The position numbers were made by a program, and so were the translations under genes. Below are positions 42,879 through 49,875 of a stretch of 64,000 bases of DNA, piece by piece (position 1 is the first letter of the stretch; each line of letters begins with the position of its first letter). The notes below the pieces were generated by a model, which worked only from the letters and a program-made list of their open reading frames with translations, did no database searches and was not told where the DNA came from. Source of the stretch: Streptomyces olivaceoviridis (GTDB taxonomy: Bacteria; Actinomycetota; Actinomycetes; Streptomycetales; Streptomycetaceae); contig NZ_BMUI01000008.1 in the NCBI RefSeq assembly GCF_014650115.1, positions 124,001-188,000 of the forward strand, given 5' to 3'.

Positions 42879-44674
42879 CCACCGTCGGCAATCCTTCGTC
42901 GGACTCGCCGGACACGCGCGCGCTCCCGAGGATCACGGCCGGTGCTGCGCCGGACGGCGCGGACCGCCCACGGATCCTCCGCGTCGCCGGCCCCCTCGTG
43001 GAGATCACCTGCCCGCCCGCGGTGGCCATGCACGACCTGGTGGTGCTGGGTGCCGCCCGGCTGCCGGGCGAGGTGGTCGCCATCCACGGCGACACGGCCA
43101 CCATCGAGGCCTACGAGTACACCGGGGGGCTGGCTCCCGGGCACCCCGCGGAGCCCCAGGGCCGCCCCCTGTCGGTGCGGCTGGCACCGGATCTGCTCGG
43201 CGGCGTGTTCGACGGGCTGCTGCGTCCTCTGGCCGGCATCGGCGACCTTCTCACGGCAGGCGAAACGGCGGCCGGTGAACCGGAGCGGCACACCTGGTCG
43301 TTCACACCGCGAGTGGCTGCGGGAGGTTCGGCTGCGGCCGGTGACGTCCTCGGGGAGATCGGCGCGGGCGTGCCGCTGCGGCTCCTGGTGCCTCCGGACC
43401 TCTCGGGTGAGGTGACCTGGGTCGCGGCGGCGGGCGATCACCCCTCGGACGGCGTGCTCGCCGTGGTGGGCGGCCAGGAAGTGCGGCTTGAGCAGACCTG
43501 GCCGGTGCGCAGACCACGACCGGTCGCGCGGCGGTTGCCGGCGGACGTGCCCCTGAACACCGGACAGCGGGCCGTCGACCTGCTCTTCCCGGTGGCCCGC
43601 GGCAGCACGGTCGCCGTGCCCGGCGGCTTCGGCACCGGCAAGACCATGCTGCTGCAACAGATCGCCAAGTGGTGCGACGCCGACGTCATCGTCTACGTCG
43701 GCTGCGGCGAGCGCGGCAACGAGATGGCGGACGTCATCGAGGAGTTGGCGGAGCTGACCGACCCGCGGACCGGGGGTCGTCTGGCCGAACGGACCGTGAC
43801 GATCGCGAACACCTCCAACATGCCGATGATGGCCCGCGAGGCCGGCGTGCACACGGGCGCGACGGTCGCCGAGTACTTCCGCGACATGGGCCTCGACGTC
43901 GTTCTGATCGCCGACTCGACCTCCCGCTGGGCGGAGGCGCTGCGCGAGTTCGCCTCCCGTAGGGGAGAACTCCCCGCCGAGGAAGGCTATCCGGCGGGGC
44001 TCGCCTCGCAACTGGCCGCGTTCTACGAGCGGGCCGCCGCCGTGCGCACCCTCGGCGGCGCGACCGGCTCGGTCACGGTGATCGGCGCGGTGTCCCCACC
44101 GGGCGGTGACCGCACCGAGCCCGTCACCGCGCACACCGAGCGCTTCGTGCGCTGCCTGTGGAGCCTGGACCGCGATCTCGCCTACGCCCGCCACTATCCC
44201 GCGGTGTCCTGGTCGGAGTCCTTCTCCCGGGACGCCGCCGCGCTGGCCGCCGCCCATGCGCGGGCCGGTGACGCCGCGTGGGCCGAGCGGCGTGGTCGTG
44301 TGGCGCGGCAGCTGGCGGAGGCAGACCGGCTGGCCGACCTCGTCGAACTGGTCGGCATCACGGCGCTGCCGCCCCGGGAACGGATCAACGTGCTCGCCGG
44401 ACGGCTGCTGCGCGAGGCCGCGATCCAGCAGAACGCGCTGTCCCCGGCGGACGCCTACAGCGCCCCCGGGAAGACGGCGGCCCTGGTGGAGGCCGTACTG
44501 ACGGTCATCGACCGCTGCCTGGAACTGGTGGACTCCGGCATCCCCGCGAATGCCGTCGAAGCGGTCGACTTCAGTCCACTGCTGCGGGCACGCGAGACGG
44601 CGGGCCCCGCCGAGACCGCTCCGGTCACCGCGGCCCGCGACAGCGTGCTGGCCCGCCTCAAGGAGGCGGCATGA
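42875..44674 (+). CDS. ntpA: V/A-type ATPase catalytic subunit A
   Basis: 599 residues, normal length. Walker A is GGFGTGKT at residues 250-257, with catalytic Glu279 in GCGERGNE. Other hallmarks: ANTSNMPMMAREAGVHTG, LIADSTSRWAEALRE, SPPGGDRTEPVT and the extra non-homologous region (about residues 110-200) that separates A subunits from F-type beta. All catalytic residues are present, so the enzyme should hydrolyse or make ATP. Start GTG at 42875 overlaps the subunit E stop (GTGA) with GGGAG upstream. Confidence 0.96.
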   Translation: MTTVGNPSSDSPDTRALPRITAGAAPDGADRPRILRVAGPLVEITCPPAVAMHDLVVLGAARLPGEVVAIHGDTATIEAYEYTGGLAPGHPAEPQGRPLSVRLAPDLLGGVFDGLLRPLAGIGDLLTAGETAAGEPERHTWSFTPRVAAGGSAAAGDVLGEIGAGVPLRLLVPPDLSGEVTWVAAAGDHPSDGVLAVVGGQEVRLEQTWPVRRPRPVARRLPADVPLNTGQRAVDLLFPVARGSTVAVPGGFGTGKTMLLQQIAKWCDADVIVYVGCGERGNEMADVIEELAELTDPRTGGRLAERTVTIANTSNMPMMAREAGVHTGATVAEYFRDMGLDVVLIADSTSRWAEALREFASRRGELPAEEGYPAGLASQLAAFYERAAAVRTLGGATGSVTVIGAVSPPGGDRTEPVTAHTERFVRCLWSLDRDLAYARHYPAVSWSESFSRDAAALAAAHARAGDAAWAERRGRVARQLAEADRLADLVELVGITALPPRERINVLAGRLLREAAIQQNALSPADAYSAPGKTAALVEAVLTVIDRCLELVDSGIPANAVEAVDFSPLLRARETAGPAETAPVTAARDSVLARLKEAA

Positions 44675-46065
44675 CCGGCGCCGTGGGCATCGAGTACACG
44701 AGGGTGCGGGAACTGCGCGGTCCGCTCCTGTTCGTCGAGGGAGTGAGCGGGGTCGGGTGGGACGAGTTCGCCACGATCGTCCTCGACTCCGGTGGGCGAC
44801 GGCACGGCCTGGTCCTGGAAGTGGACCGCGACGTGGCGGTGGTGCAGGTCCTGGAGGACACGGCCGGCATGAACCGCACCGGCACCCGCGTCGCCTTCTC
44901 GGGGACGCCGCTGCGGATCCCGGTCGGTGCCGGATGGCTGGGGCGCGTGTGCGACGGGCGCGGCGAACCGGCCGATGGCGGGCCCCCGGTACTGGGCGGG
45001 TCGTACGCGGAGGTCGGTGGCGCGCCGATCAACCCGGTGCGCCGGGAACCGCCGGACGAGGCCGTACTCACCGGTGTGGGCGCCGTGGACGTGCTCACCA
45101 CCCTGGTGCGGGGCCAGAAGCTGCCGGTGTTCTCGGCAGCCGGGCTGCCGCACCTGGAACTCGCCGTGCAGATCGCGGCCCAGGCGACGTGCGCGGGGGA
45201 GCCGTTCGCCGTCGTGTTCGCCGGCATGGGGCTCACCCATGCCGACGCGGCGTTCGTCCGCGAAGGGCTGGCGGCCCGCTCGGCCGCGAGGGAACTGGTC
45301 CTGTTCGTGAACACGGCGGACGACCCGGTGATCGAACGGCTCCTCACCCCGCGACTTGCCCTGACCGTCGCCGAGCACCTGGCGTTCACCGAGGGCCGTC
45401 ACGTCCTGGTGGTCATGACGGACATGACGGCCTACGCGGAGGCGCTGCGCGAGGTGTCCGCCGCCCGTGGCGAGATTCCGGCCCGCCGGGCCTACCCCGG
45501 ATACCTCTACAGCGACCTGGCGTCCCTCTACGAACGCTGCGGTCGCATCAGGGGCCGGCCGGGCTCGGTGACCGTCCTTCCCGTTCTCACCATGCCCGCG
45601 GGCGACATCACCCACCCCGTCCCGGACCTCACCGGCTACATCACGGAAGGCCAGATCGTGCTGAGCGCGGAGGTGCAGGCAGCAGGTACCCATCCGCCCG
45701 TGGATCCGCTGGCCTCGCTGTCGCGGCTGATGCGCAAGGGAACCGGAGCGGGACGCACCCGCGCGGACCATCCCGCCGTCGCGGCGCAGTTGATCGCCGC
45801 GCTGGCCCGGTCCCGGCAGGTGCGGGAGCTCGCCGACCTGATCGGACGCTCGGCGCTCAGCCCGACCGATCTGCGCCACCTGGACCTGGAGGAGGCTTTC
45901 CGGCACCGGTTCCTGGCGCAGGGCACCGACGAGAACCGGTCGCTGGACGACTCCCTGGACCGGGCCTGGGAGGTGCTGCTGACCCTGCCGCGCAGCCAGC
46001 TCGGCATGCTTCCGGCCGGCCTGCTCGACGCTCACGCTCCGCCGCGGGACCAGGAGGCACGATGA
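44671..46065 (+). CDS. ntpB: V/A-type ATPase regulatory subunit B
   Basis: 464 residues. It has the non-catalytic B-subunit form: no intact Walker A (GQKLPVFSAAGLPH in its place), then VFAGMGLTHADAAFVRE, VLVVMTDMTAYAEALREVSAARGEIPARRAYPGYLYSDLA and GSVTVLPVLTMPAGDITHPVPDLTGYITEGQ, split here into their well-known blocks. With subunit A it forms the A3B3 head. AGGAGG precedes the ATG, which overlaps the subunit A stop. Confidence 0.96.
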   Translation: MTGAVGIEYTRVRELRGPLLFVEGVSGVGWDEFATIVLDSGGRRHGLVLEVDRDVAVVQVLEDTAGMNRTGTRVAFSGTPLRIPVGAGWLGRVCDGRGEPADGGPPVLGGSYAEVGGAPINPVRREPPDEAVLTGVGAVDVLTTLVRGQKLPVFSAAGLPHLELAVQIAAQATCAGEPFAVVFAGMGLTHADAAFVREGLAARSAARELVLFVNTADDPVIERLLTPRLALTVAEHLAFTEGRHVLVVMTDMTAYAEALREVSAARGEIPARRAYPGYLYSDLASLYERCGRIRGRPGSVTVLPVLTMPAGDITHPVPDLTGYITEGQIVLSAEVQAAGTHPPVDPLASLSRLMRKGTGAGRTRADHPAVAAQLIAALARSRQVRELADLIGRSALSPTDLRHLDLEEAFRHRFLAQGTDENRSLDDSLDRAWEVLLTLPRSQLGMLPAGLLDAHAPPRDQEAR

Positions 46066-46682
46066 GCCCGCGGGTTCGCCGCGTCCCGGCGGGACGGGCC
46101 GGACGCCTGCGGCTGCGTCGCAGTCTCGCCACGGCGGTCCGCGGAGCGGACCTCCTGGAACGCAAGCTCCGGCTCCTGCGGGACCGGGAGCACAGGGCAC
46201 GGCGAGCGGCTGAGGACGCGGGCAGGGTGTGGCGCCAGAGGCTGGCCGAGGCGGAAACGTGGCTGGTGCGAGGCGTGCTGCTCGGCGGCGAACGCGCGCT
46301 GGCCGAGGCAGCGCCGCTGGAACGGGCGCGCGTAGACGTCCAGTGGGGTGCGCTGATGGGCGTGCGCCACCCGGCAGCGGTCGGCTGGACGGACCCCGTC
46401 CGCTCCCCGCGGGAGCGGACACCGTCCAACACCGCCCTCGCCCACGCCGAGACGGCCTGTCGTGCCGCGGCCCGCGCCGCGGCGGAACTCGCGGCCCACC
46501 AGGCAGCCGCCGAGCTTCTGGCCGCCGAGGCCGTACGCACTGGGCAGCGGGTCCGCGCCCTGCGCCGGCACTGGATCCCCCGGCTGCGGGACGAGCTGGC
46601 CGTGGCGGAACTGGCGTTGGAGGAGGCGGAGCACGAGGAAGCGGTACGGCGCCGCTGGGCCGCCGGCGCCGGCGGCCTCTGA
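46062..46682 (+). CDS. ntpD: V/A-type ATPase subunit D (central shaft)
   Basis: 206 residues with long N- and C-terminal helices that form the antiparallel coiled-coil shaft: RAGRLRLRRSLATAVRGADLLERKLRLL at the start and RALRRHWIPRLRDELAVAELALEEAEHEEAVRRRW at the end, each continuous in the translation. Last gene of the ATPase operon, coupled by ATGA to subunit B with AGGAGG upstream. No clear terminator follows; a gene remnant occupies the next 350 bases. Confidence 0.92.
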   Translation: MSPRVRRVPAGRAGRLRLRRSLATAVRGADLLERKLRLLRDREHRARRAAEDAGRVWRQRLAEAETWLVRGVLLGGERALAEAAPLERARVDVQWGALMGVRHPAAVGWTDPVRSPRERTPSNTALAHAETACRAAARAAAELAAHQAAAELLAAEAVRTGQRVRALRRHWIPRLRDELAVAELALEEAEHEEAVRRRWAAGAGGL

Positions 46683-46739
46683 GCGTTCCGCCCGACCGCC
46701 CAGCCGACGGGCCCCACGCGCGCCGTCCGCGTCGGTCCA

Positions 46740-47010
46740 CCCGGCCGGGGGTTCCTGGTCGCCGCGGGCCTGGAGTCCGCCCTGGCCTTCCCGGCCTGCT
46801 ACCGCGTGGAGCGGGACGACACCGAGGAGGGAGCGCGCATCGCCACCGGGTACTGGCCGAGCTCCGGCGCGGACCTGGTTGCGGGATCCGCCTGGACAGC
46901 GGTGCCCTCGACGCGCTCTCACGCCGGTCACGCGCCGTCCTGGACGCGGCCGGACCGGCCGACGTACGGATCGTGGCCGGCGGCGGGCTCGACGAGATCG
47001 CCCCTGGCCA
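46740..47010 (+). pseudogene. pncB: Nicotinate phosphoribosyltransferase remnant
   Basis: Two pieces of one enzyme lie in different frames. The first (46740-46800) reads GRGFLVAAGLESALAF then YRVERDDTEEGARIA, like the N-terminal part of nicotinate phosphoribosyltransferase. The second (46880-47005) reads IRLDSGALDALSRRSRAVL then DAAGPADVRIVAGGGLDE, the active-site region that normally comes some 200 residues later. The middle of the gene has been deleted and the frame lost. A pncB-type gene (Rv0573c) belongs to the mycobacterial DosR regulon, which supports the identity. Confidence 0.75.
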
Positions 47011-47154
47011 GGGAGCAGCCTCCGGAGTCCGTCGGAGCCCGACTGCGCCCCGTGGGGCACGCCGCGCTCTCGGACGTTTCCCGCTCCGTCCCCCTCCCGG
47101 CGCACACGCGCTGACCGGTCCCCGAGGTGGCGGAGGGTCGACAGGACCGCCACG

Positions 47155-47169
47155 GGGACCATTGGCCCC
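47155..47169. promoter_or_regulatory. Island palindrome, site 6
   Basis: GGGACCATTGGCCCC, 82 bases before the DUF1918-like gene that opens a seven-gene rightward run to the second TrkA gene. One of the clearest matches to the shared consensus. Confidence 0.65.
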
Positions 47170-47251
47170 TGGCAGGCCGGCGGTGCCGAAGACTTCCATG
47201 GAATCGGCGGCGGCATACCTCCGCGCCACCGCAGGGAGGAGGCGAACGGCG

Positions 47252-47494
47252 ATGTCCGCTCCCCCACCGCTGAAGGACGACGACCGGGCCGTACCTGCTA
47301 CCGGCCCCGAGGCCACAGGTGCCTCGATGCGCACAGGCGTCGGCGACGAGATCGTCGGCCTCCATCACCCGGACGGCAGCCCGCCCCACGACGTGCGGTG
47401 GGCCGACAGCGGACGGGTGACCCTGTACGGCCCGGGTCCTGATGCCTGCATCCGCCATCTGGTGACCGGAGACGGCCATGTCCCGGCCCGTTGA
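47252..47494 (+). CDS. DUF1918-like protein, internally shortened
   Basis: 80 residues. The C-terminal half GDEIVGLHHPDGSPPHDVRW and PGPDACIRHL matches DUF1918, as seen in full form at 63193. The normal N-terminal strand (about 16 residues between GDQLVIES and ARRDGEIVG) is absent, and a 25-residue unrelated leader precedes MRTGVGD. It may be a decaying copy that still reads through. GGGAGGAGG precedes the ATG. Its end overlaps the next gene by 17 bases, so its translation may serve to couple the stress protein gene. Confidence 0.7.
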   Translation: MSAPPPLKDDDRAVPATGPEATGASMRTGVGDEIVGLHHPDGSPPHDVRWADSGRVTLYGPGPDACIRHLVTGDGHVPAR

Positions 47495-48356
47495 CCGCCG
47501 ACCCGTCGTGGTGGGCCTCGACCCTGGCCCCGGTCGTCGGATGGCGCTGACCTGGGGGGCCGACGAGGCCGCCCGTCGGCGGTTGCCGTTGCGCCTGGTC
47601 CATGTCGAGGGCGTGCCCACCGGGGGTTACCGCGGGCGGGAAGTCCCACCGTCGTGGGAGGAGTGGAACGAGGCGCTGCACAAAGCCGGCCGGCAGGTGC
47701 TGGAGGAGGCCGCGGTCTTCGTCGCGGCCCGGCACCCACAGCTTGAGGTGGAGTCCCTGCTCGCGGAGGGCGATCCCGTGTGGGTGCTGCGCGAGCAGAG
47801 TCGCGACGCCGCCGCCGTGGTGCTGGGATCACGGCACCTGAGCCGCAGGCAGGAGGTGTTCGGCTCACACGCGGTGGCCCTCCCGGTCATGGCCCGTACC
47901 CGCTGTCCCGTGGTGGTCGTTCCCGAGCCGGAACACATCACCCAGGACCCGGCGTACTTCGTCGTCGGCGTCGACGGCAGCGAACACTCCGCCACCGCGG
48001 TCGACCTGGCGTTCGAGGAGGCGGCCCTGCGGGGCGCCGAGCTGCGGGCCCTGCTCGTATGGGAGCCCGGACCGTTCCGGATCTTCGACGAGTACGAGCC
48101 GCAGCAGGAGTGCCGCCGCCTGCTCTCCGAGATCGTGGCAGGCCGCCACGCCCGCTTCCCCGAGGTCGACCTCCGTCACGAAGTGGTCCTCGGGCATCCC
48201 GTCAAAGCACTCACCGATGCCTCGGCACATGCGCTGGGTCTCGTGGTGGGGACCCGAGGCCGCGGCGGCTTCGCCGGCATGCTGCTGGGCTCGGTCAGCC
48301 AAGGCGTCCTGCACCACGCCGCCTGCCCTGTCATCGCCGTCCCGACACCAGGGTGA
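47478..48356 (+). CDS. Tandem universal stress protein
   Basis: 292 residues, two UspA domains (about 7-150 and 156-290). The second has the textbook ATP signature GTRGRGGFAGMLLGSVS; the first is degenerate (GSRHLSRRQEVFGSHAV), the reverse of the other tandem copies in the window. Start ATG lies inside the DUF1918-like gene. First full-length gene of an operon that continues with nitroreductase, CBS, P-type ATPase and two TrkA proteins. Confidence 0.9.
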   Translation: MSRPVDRRPVVVGLDPGPGRRMALTWGADEAARRRLPLRLVHVEGVPTGGYRGREVPPSWEEWNEALHKAGRQVLEEAAVFVAARHPQLEVESLLAEGDPVWVLREQSRDAAAVVLGSRHLSRRQEVFGSHAVALPVMARTRCPVVVVPEPEHITQDPAYFVVGVDGSEHSATAVDLAFEEAALRGAELRALLVWEPGPFRIFDEYEPQQECRRLLSEIVAGRHARFPEVDLRHEVVLGHPVKALTDASAHALGLVVGTRGRGGFAGMLLGSVSQGVLHHAACPVIAVPTPG

Positions 48357-48386
48357 AACCCCGGTCAGGCACGAAGGGAAGCCGCC

Positions 48387-49376
48387 GTGACCGCAGAACC
48401 CCTCGACGTGAACACCGTCACCGCACTCGTGGCGGACGCCGCCGCGGCGCCCTCGCTGCACAACGCGCAGCCCTGGACCTTCCGCTACCTGCGGGACATC
48501 GGCGTTCTCCGCCTGTACGCCGACCTGGAGCGCGCCCTGCCGCGAACCGACCCGGAGAGCCGGGGTCTGCACATCGGTTGCGGCGCCGCCCTGCTGAACC
48601 TGCGCGTGGCCGCCGCCGCGGCGGACCTTGCGCCGCTCGTCCGCTTGCTGCCCGACCCCGCCTACCCGGAGTTCCTCGCCGAGGTGCATCTGTACGGCAC
48701 CGGACCACCCGACGGGGCGCTCGCCCGGCTGGACACCGCGGTCCGGCGCCGCCACTCCAGTCGGCTGCCCTTCCGCGACGAGGACATCCCCGGCGCGGTG
48801 CGGGAGGGGCTGTCCGGAGCGGCCCGCGACGAGGGGGCCCAGCTGTTGTTCCCCGGCGCGTGGCATGTGCGGTCGATCCTGGAACTGGTGCGGGACGCGG
48901 AGGCCAGGGAGGCGCTCGCGCCGGACGTGCGTGAGGAAACGGCGCGCTGGGCGCGCACGGAGCTGCCCCATGCCGCCGGGATGGCCGACGGCATCCCGGG
49001 CGAGGCGTTCGGTCCCCGGCAGCGCGGCACCTCGGCTCCTGTGCGTGACTTCGCCGCCGGCCGGCCGATGCCCGGCCGCGGCTGGGCCTCCTTCGAGAAG
49101 AGTCCGCACATCGCCCTGCTGGGTACGGCCCACGACAGGCCTCTGGACTGGCTCGTGGCGGGTCAGGCACTGGAGCGGGTGCTGCTGCGGGCCACCGCGG
49201 ACGGGCTCGTGGCCTCGGTCACCTCCCAGCCCCTGGAGTGGCCGGAGCTCCGGTGGGCCGTCCGCGACCCTGTCTCGGCGATGGCGCACGTCCAGATGGT
49301 GATCCGGCTCGGCTACGGTCCCGAAGGTTCCGCGAGCCCGCGTCGGCCGGTCGCCGATCTGCTCGACATTCTCTGA
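48387..49376 (+). CDS. Acg-like nitroreductase family protein
   Basis: 329 residues of the Acg/Rv2032 branch of the nitroreductase superfamily: APSLHNAQPWTFRY near the N-terminus, RLPFRDEDIPGAV in the middle and MAHVQMVIRLGYG at the end. Acg-type proteins bind FMN but have covered active sites and may store FMN rather than reduce nitro compounds. The family is strongly DosR-regulated in mycobacteria. GTG start with AAGGGAAG upstream, 30 bases after the stress protein. Confidence 0.9.
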   Translation: MTAEPLDVNTVTALVADAAAAPSLHNAQPWTFRYLRDIGVLRLYADLERALPRTDPESRGLHIGCGAALLNLRVAAAAADLAPLVRLLPDPAYPEFLAEVHLYGTGPPDGALARLDTAVRRRHSSRLPFRDEDIPGAVREGLSGAARDEGAQLLFPGAWHVRSILELVRDAEAREALAPDVREETARWARTELPHAAGMADGIPGEAFGPRQRGTSAPVRDFAAGRPMPGRGWASFEKSPHIALLGTAHDRPLDWLVAGQALERVLLRATADGLVASVTSQPLEWPELRWAVRDPVSAMAHVQMVIRLGYGPEGSASPRRPVADLLDIL

Positions 49377-49416
49377 ACGGTCCGTCGGACGGCACCGGAC
49401 ACCAAGGAGTGATGGC

Positions 49417-49875
49417 ATGAAGGTCTCCGAGGTGATGACCGCTCCCCCCGTGTGCGTCGAACCCCGTGTCCCGCTGGCCGAGGTGACCCGGCGGATGGCC
49501 GAGTGCGCCGTCGGGTCCGTCCTCGTGGTCGAGGACGGAGTGCTGCACGGCATCGTCACCGATCGTGATCTCGCCGTACGCGGCATGGGCGGCGGCCTGG
49601 ATCCGAAGGCCCCGGTGGACGCCGTCATGTCGCCACGTGTCGTCACGGTGGGAGCCGCCGCCGACCTGGAGGTGGCCTACCGGACGTTCCGCCGCGCGGG
49701 GGTCCGCCGGCTCGCGGTTCTCGACGCGGGCCGGGTGGTGGGCGTGCTGACGATCGACGACCTGCTCCTCGACGTCTTCCGGCGCCTCGCCGACCTGCTG
49801 GGACCGGTGTCCTGGAGCGTCCTGCAAGAGCCGCCAGGCCCCCCTGCCGGGCCCGGAGCACCGGATGAGCCCTGA
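49417..49875 (+). CDS. CBS-pair protein (Hrp1-like)
   Basis: 152 residues with two CBS motifs (about 1-60, VSEVMTAPPVCVEPRVPLAEV, and 68-125, VMSPRVVTVGAAADLEVAY) and no BON domain. Length and layout match the hypoxic response protein Hrp1 (Rv2626c), secreted or cytoplasmic and of unclear role. CAAGGAGTG precedes the start; an ATG five bases upstream is out of frame. Its stop lies 11 bases inside the ATPase gene. Confidence 0.9.
   Translation: MKVSEVMTAPPVCVEPRVPLAEVTRRMAECAVGSVLVVEDGVLHGIVTDRDLAVRGMGGGLDPKAPVDAVMSPRVVTVGAAADLEVAYRTFRRAGVRRLAVLDAGRVVGVLTIDDLLLDVFRRLADLLGPVSWSVLQEPPGPPAGPGAPDEP

Noticed and set aside
44455..47334. Very long minus-strand open frame across subunits A, B and D
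   Set aside because: Antisense to conserved ATPase genes; no domain recognised.
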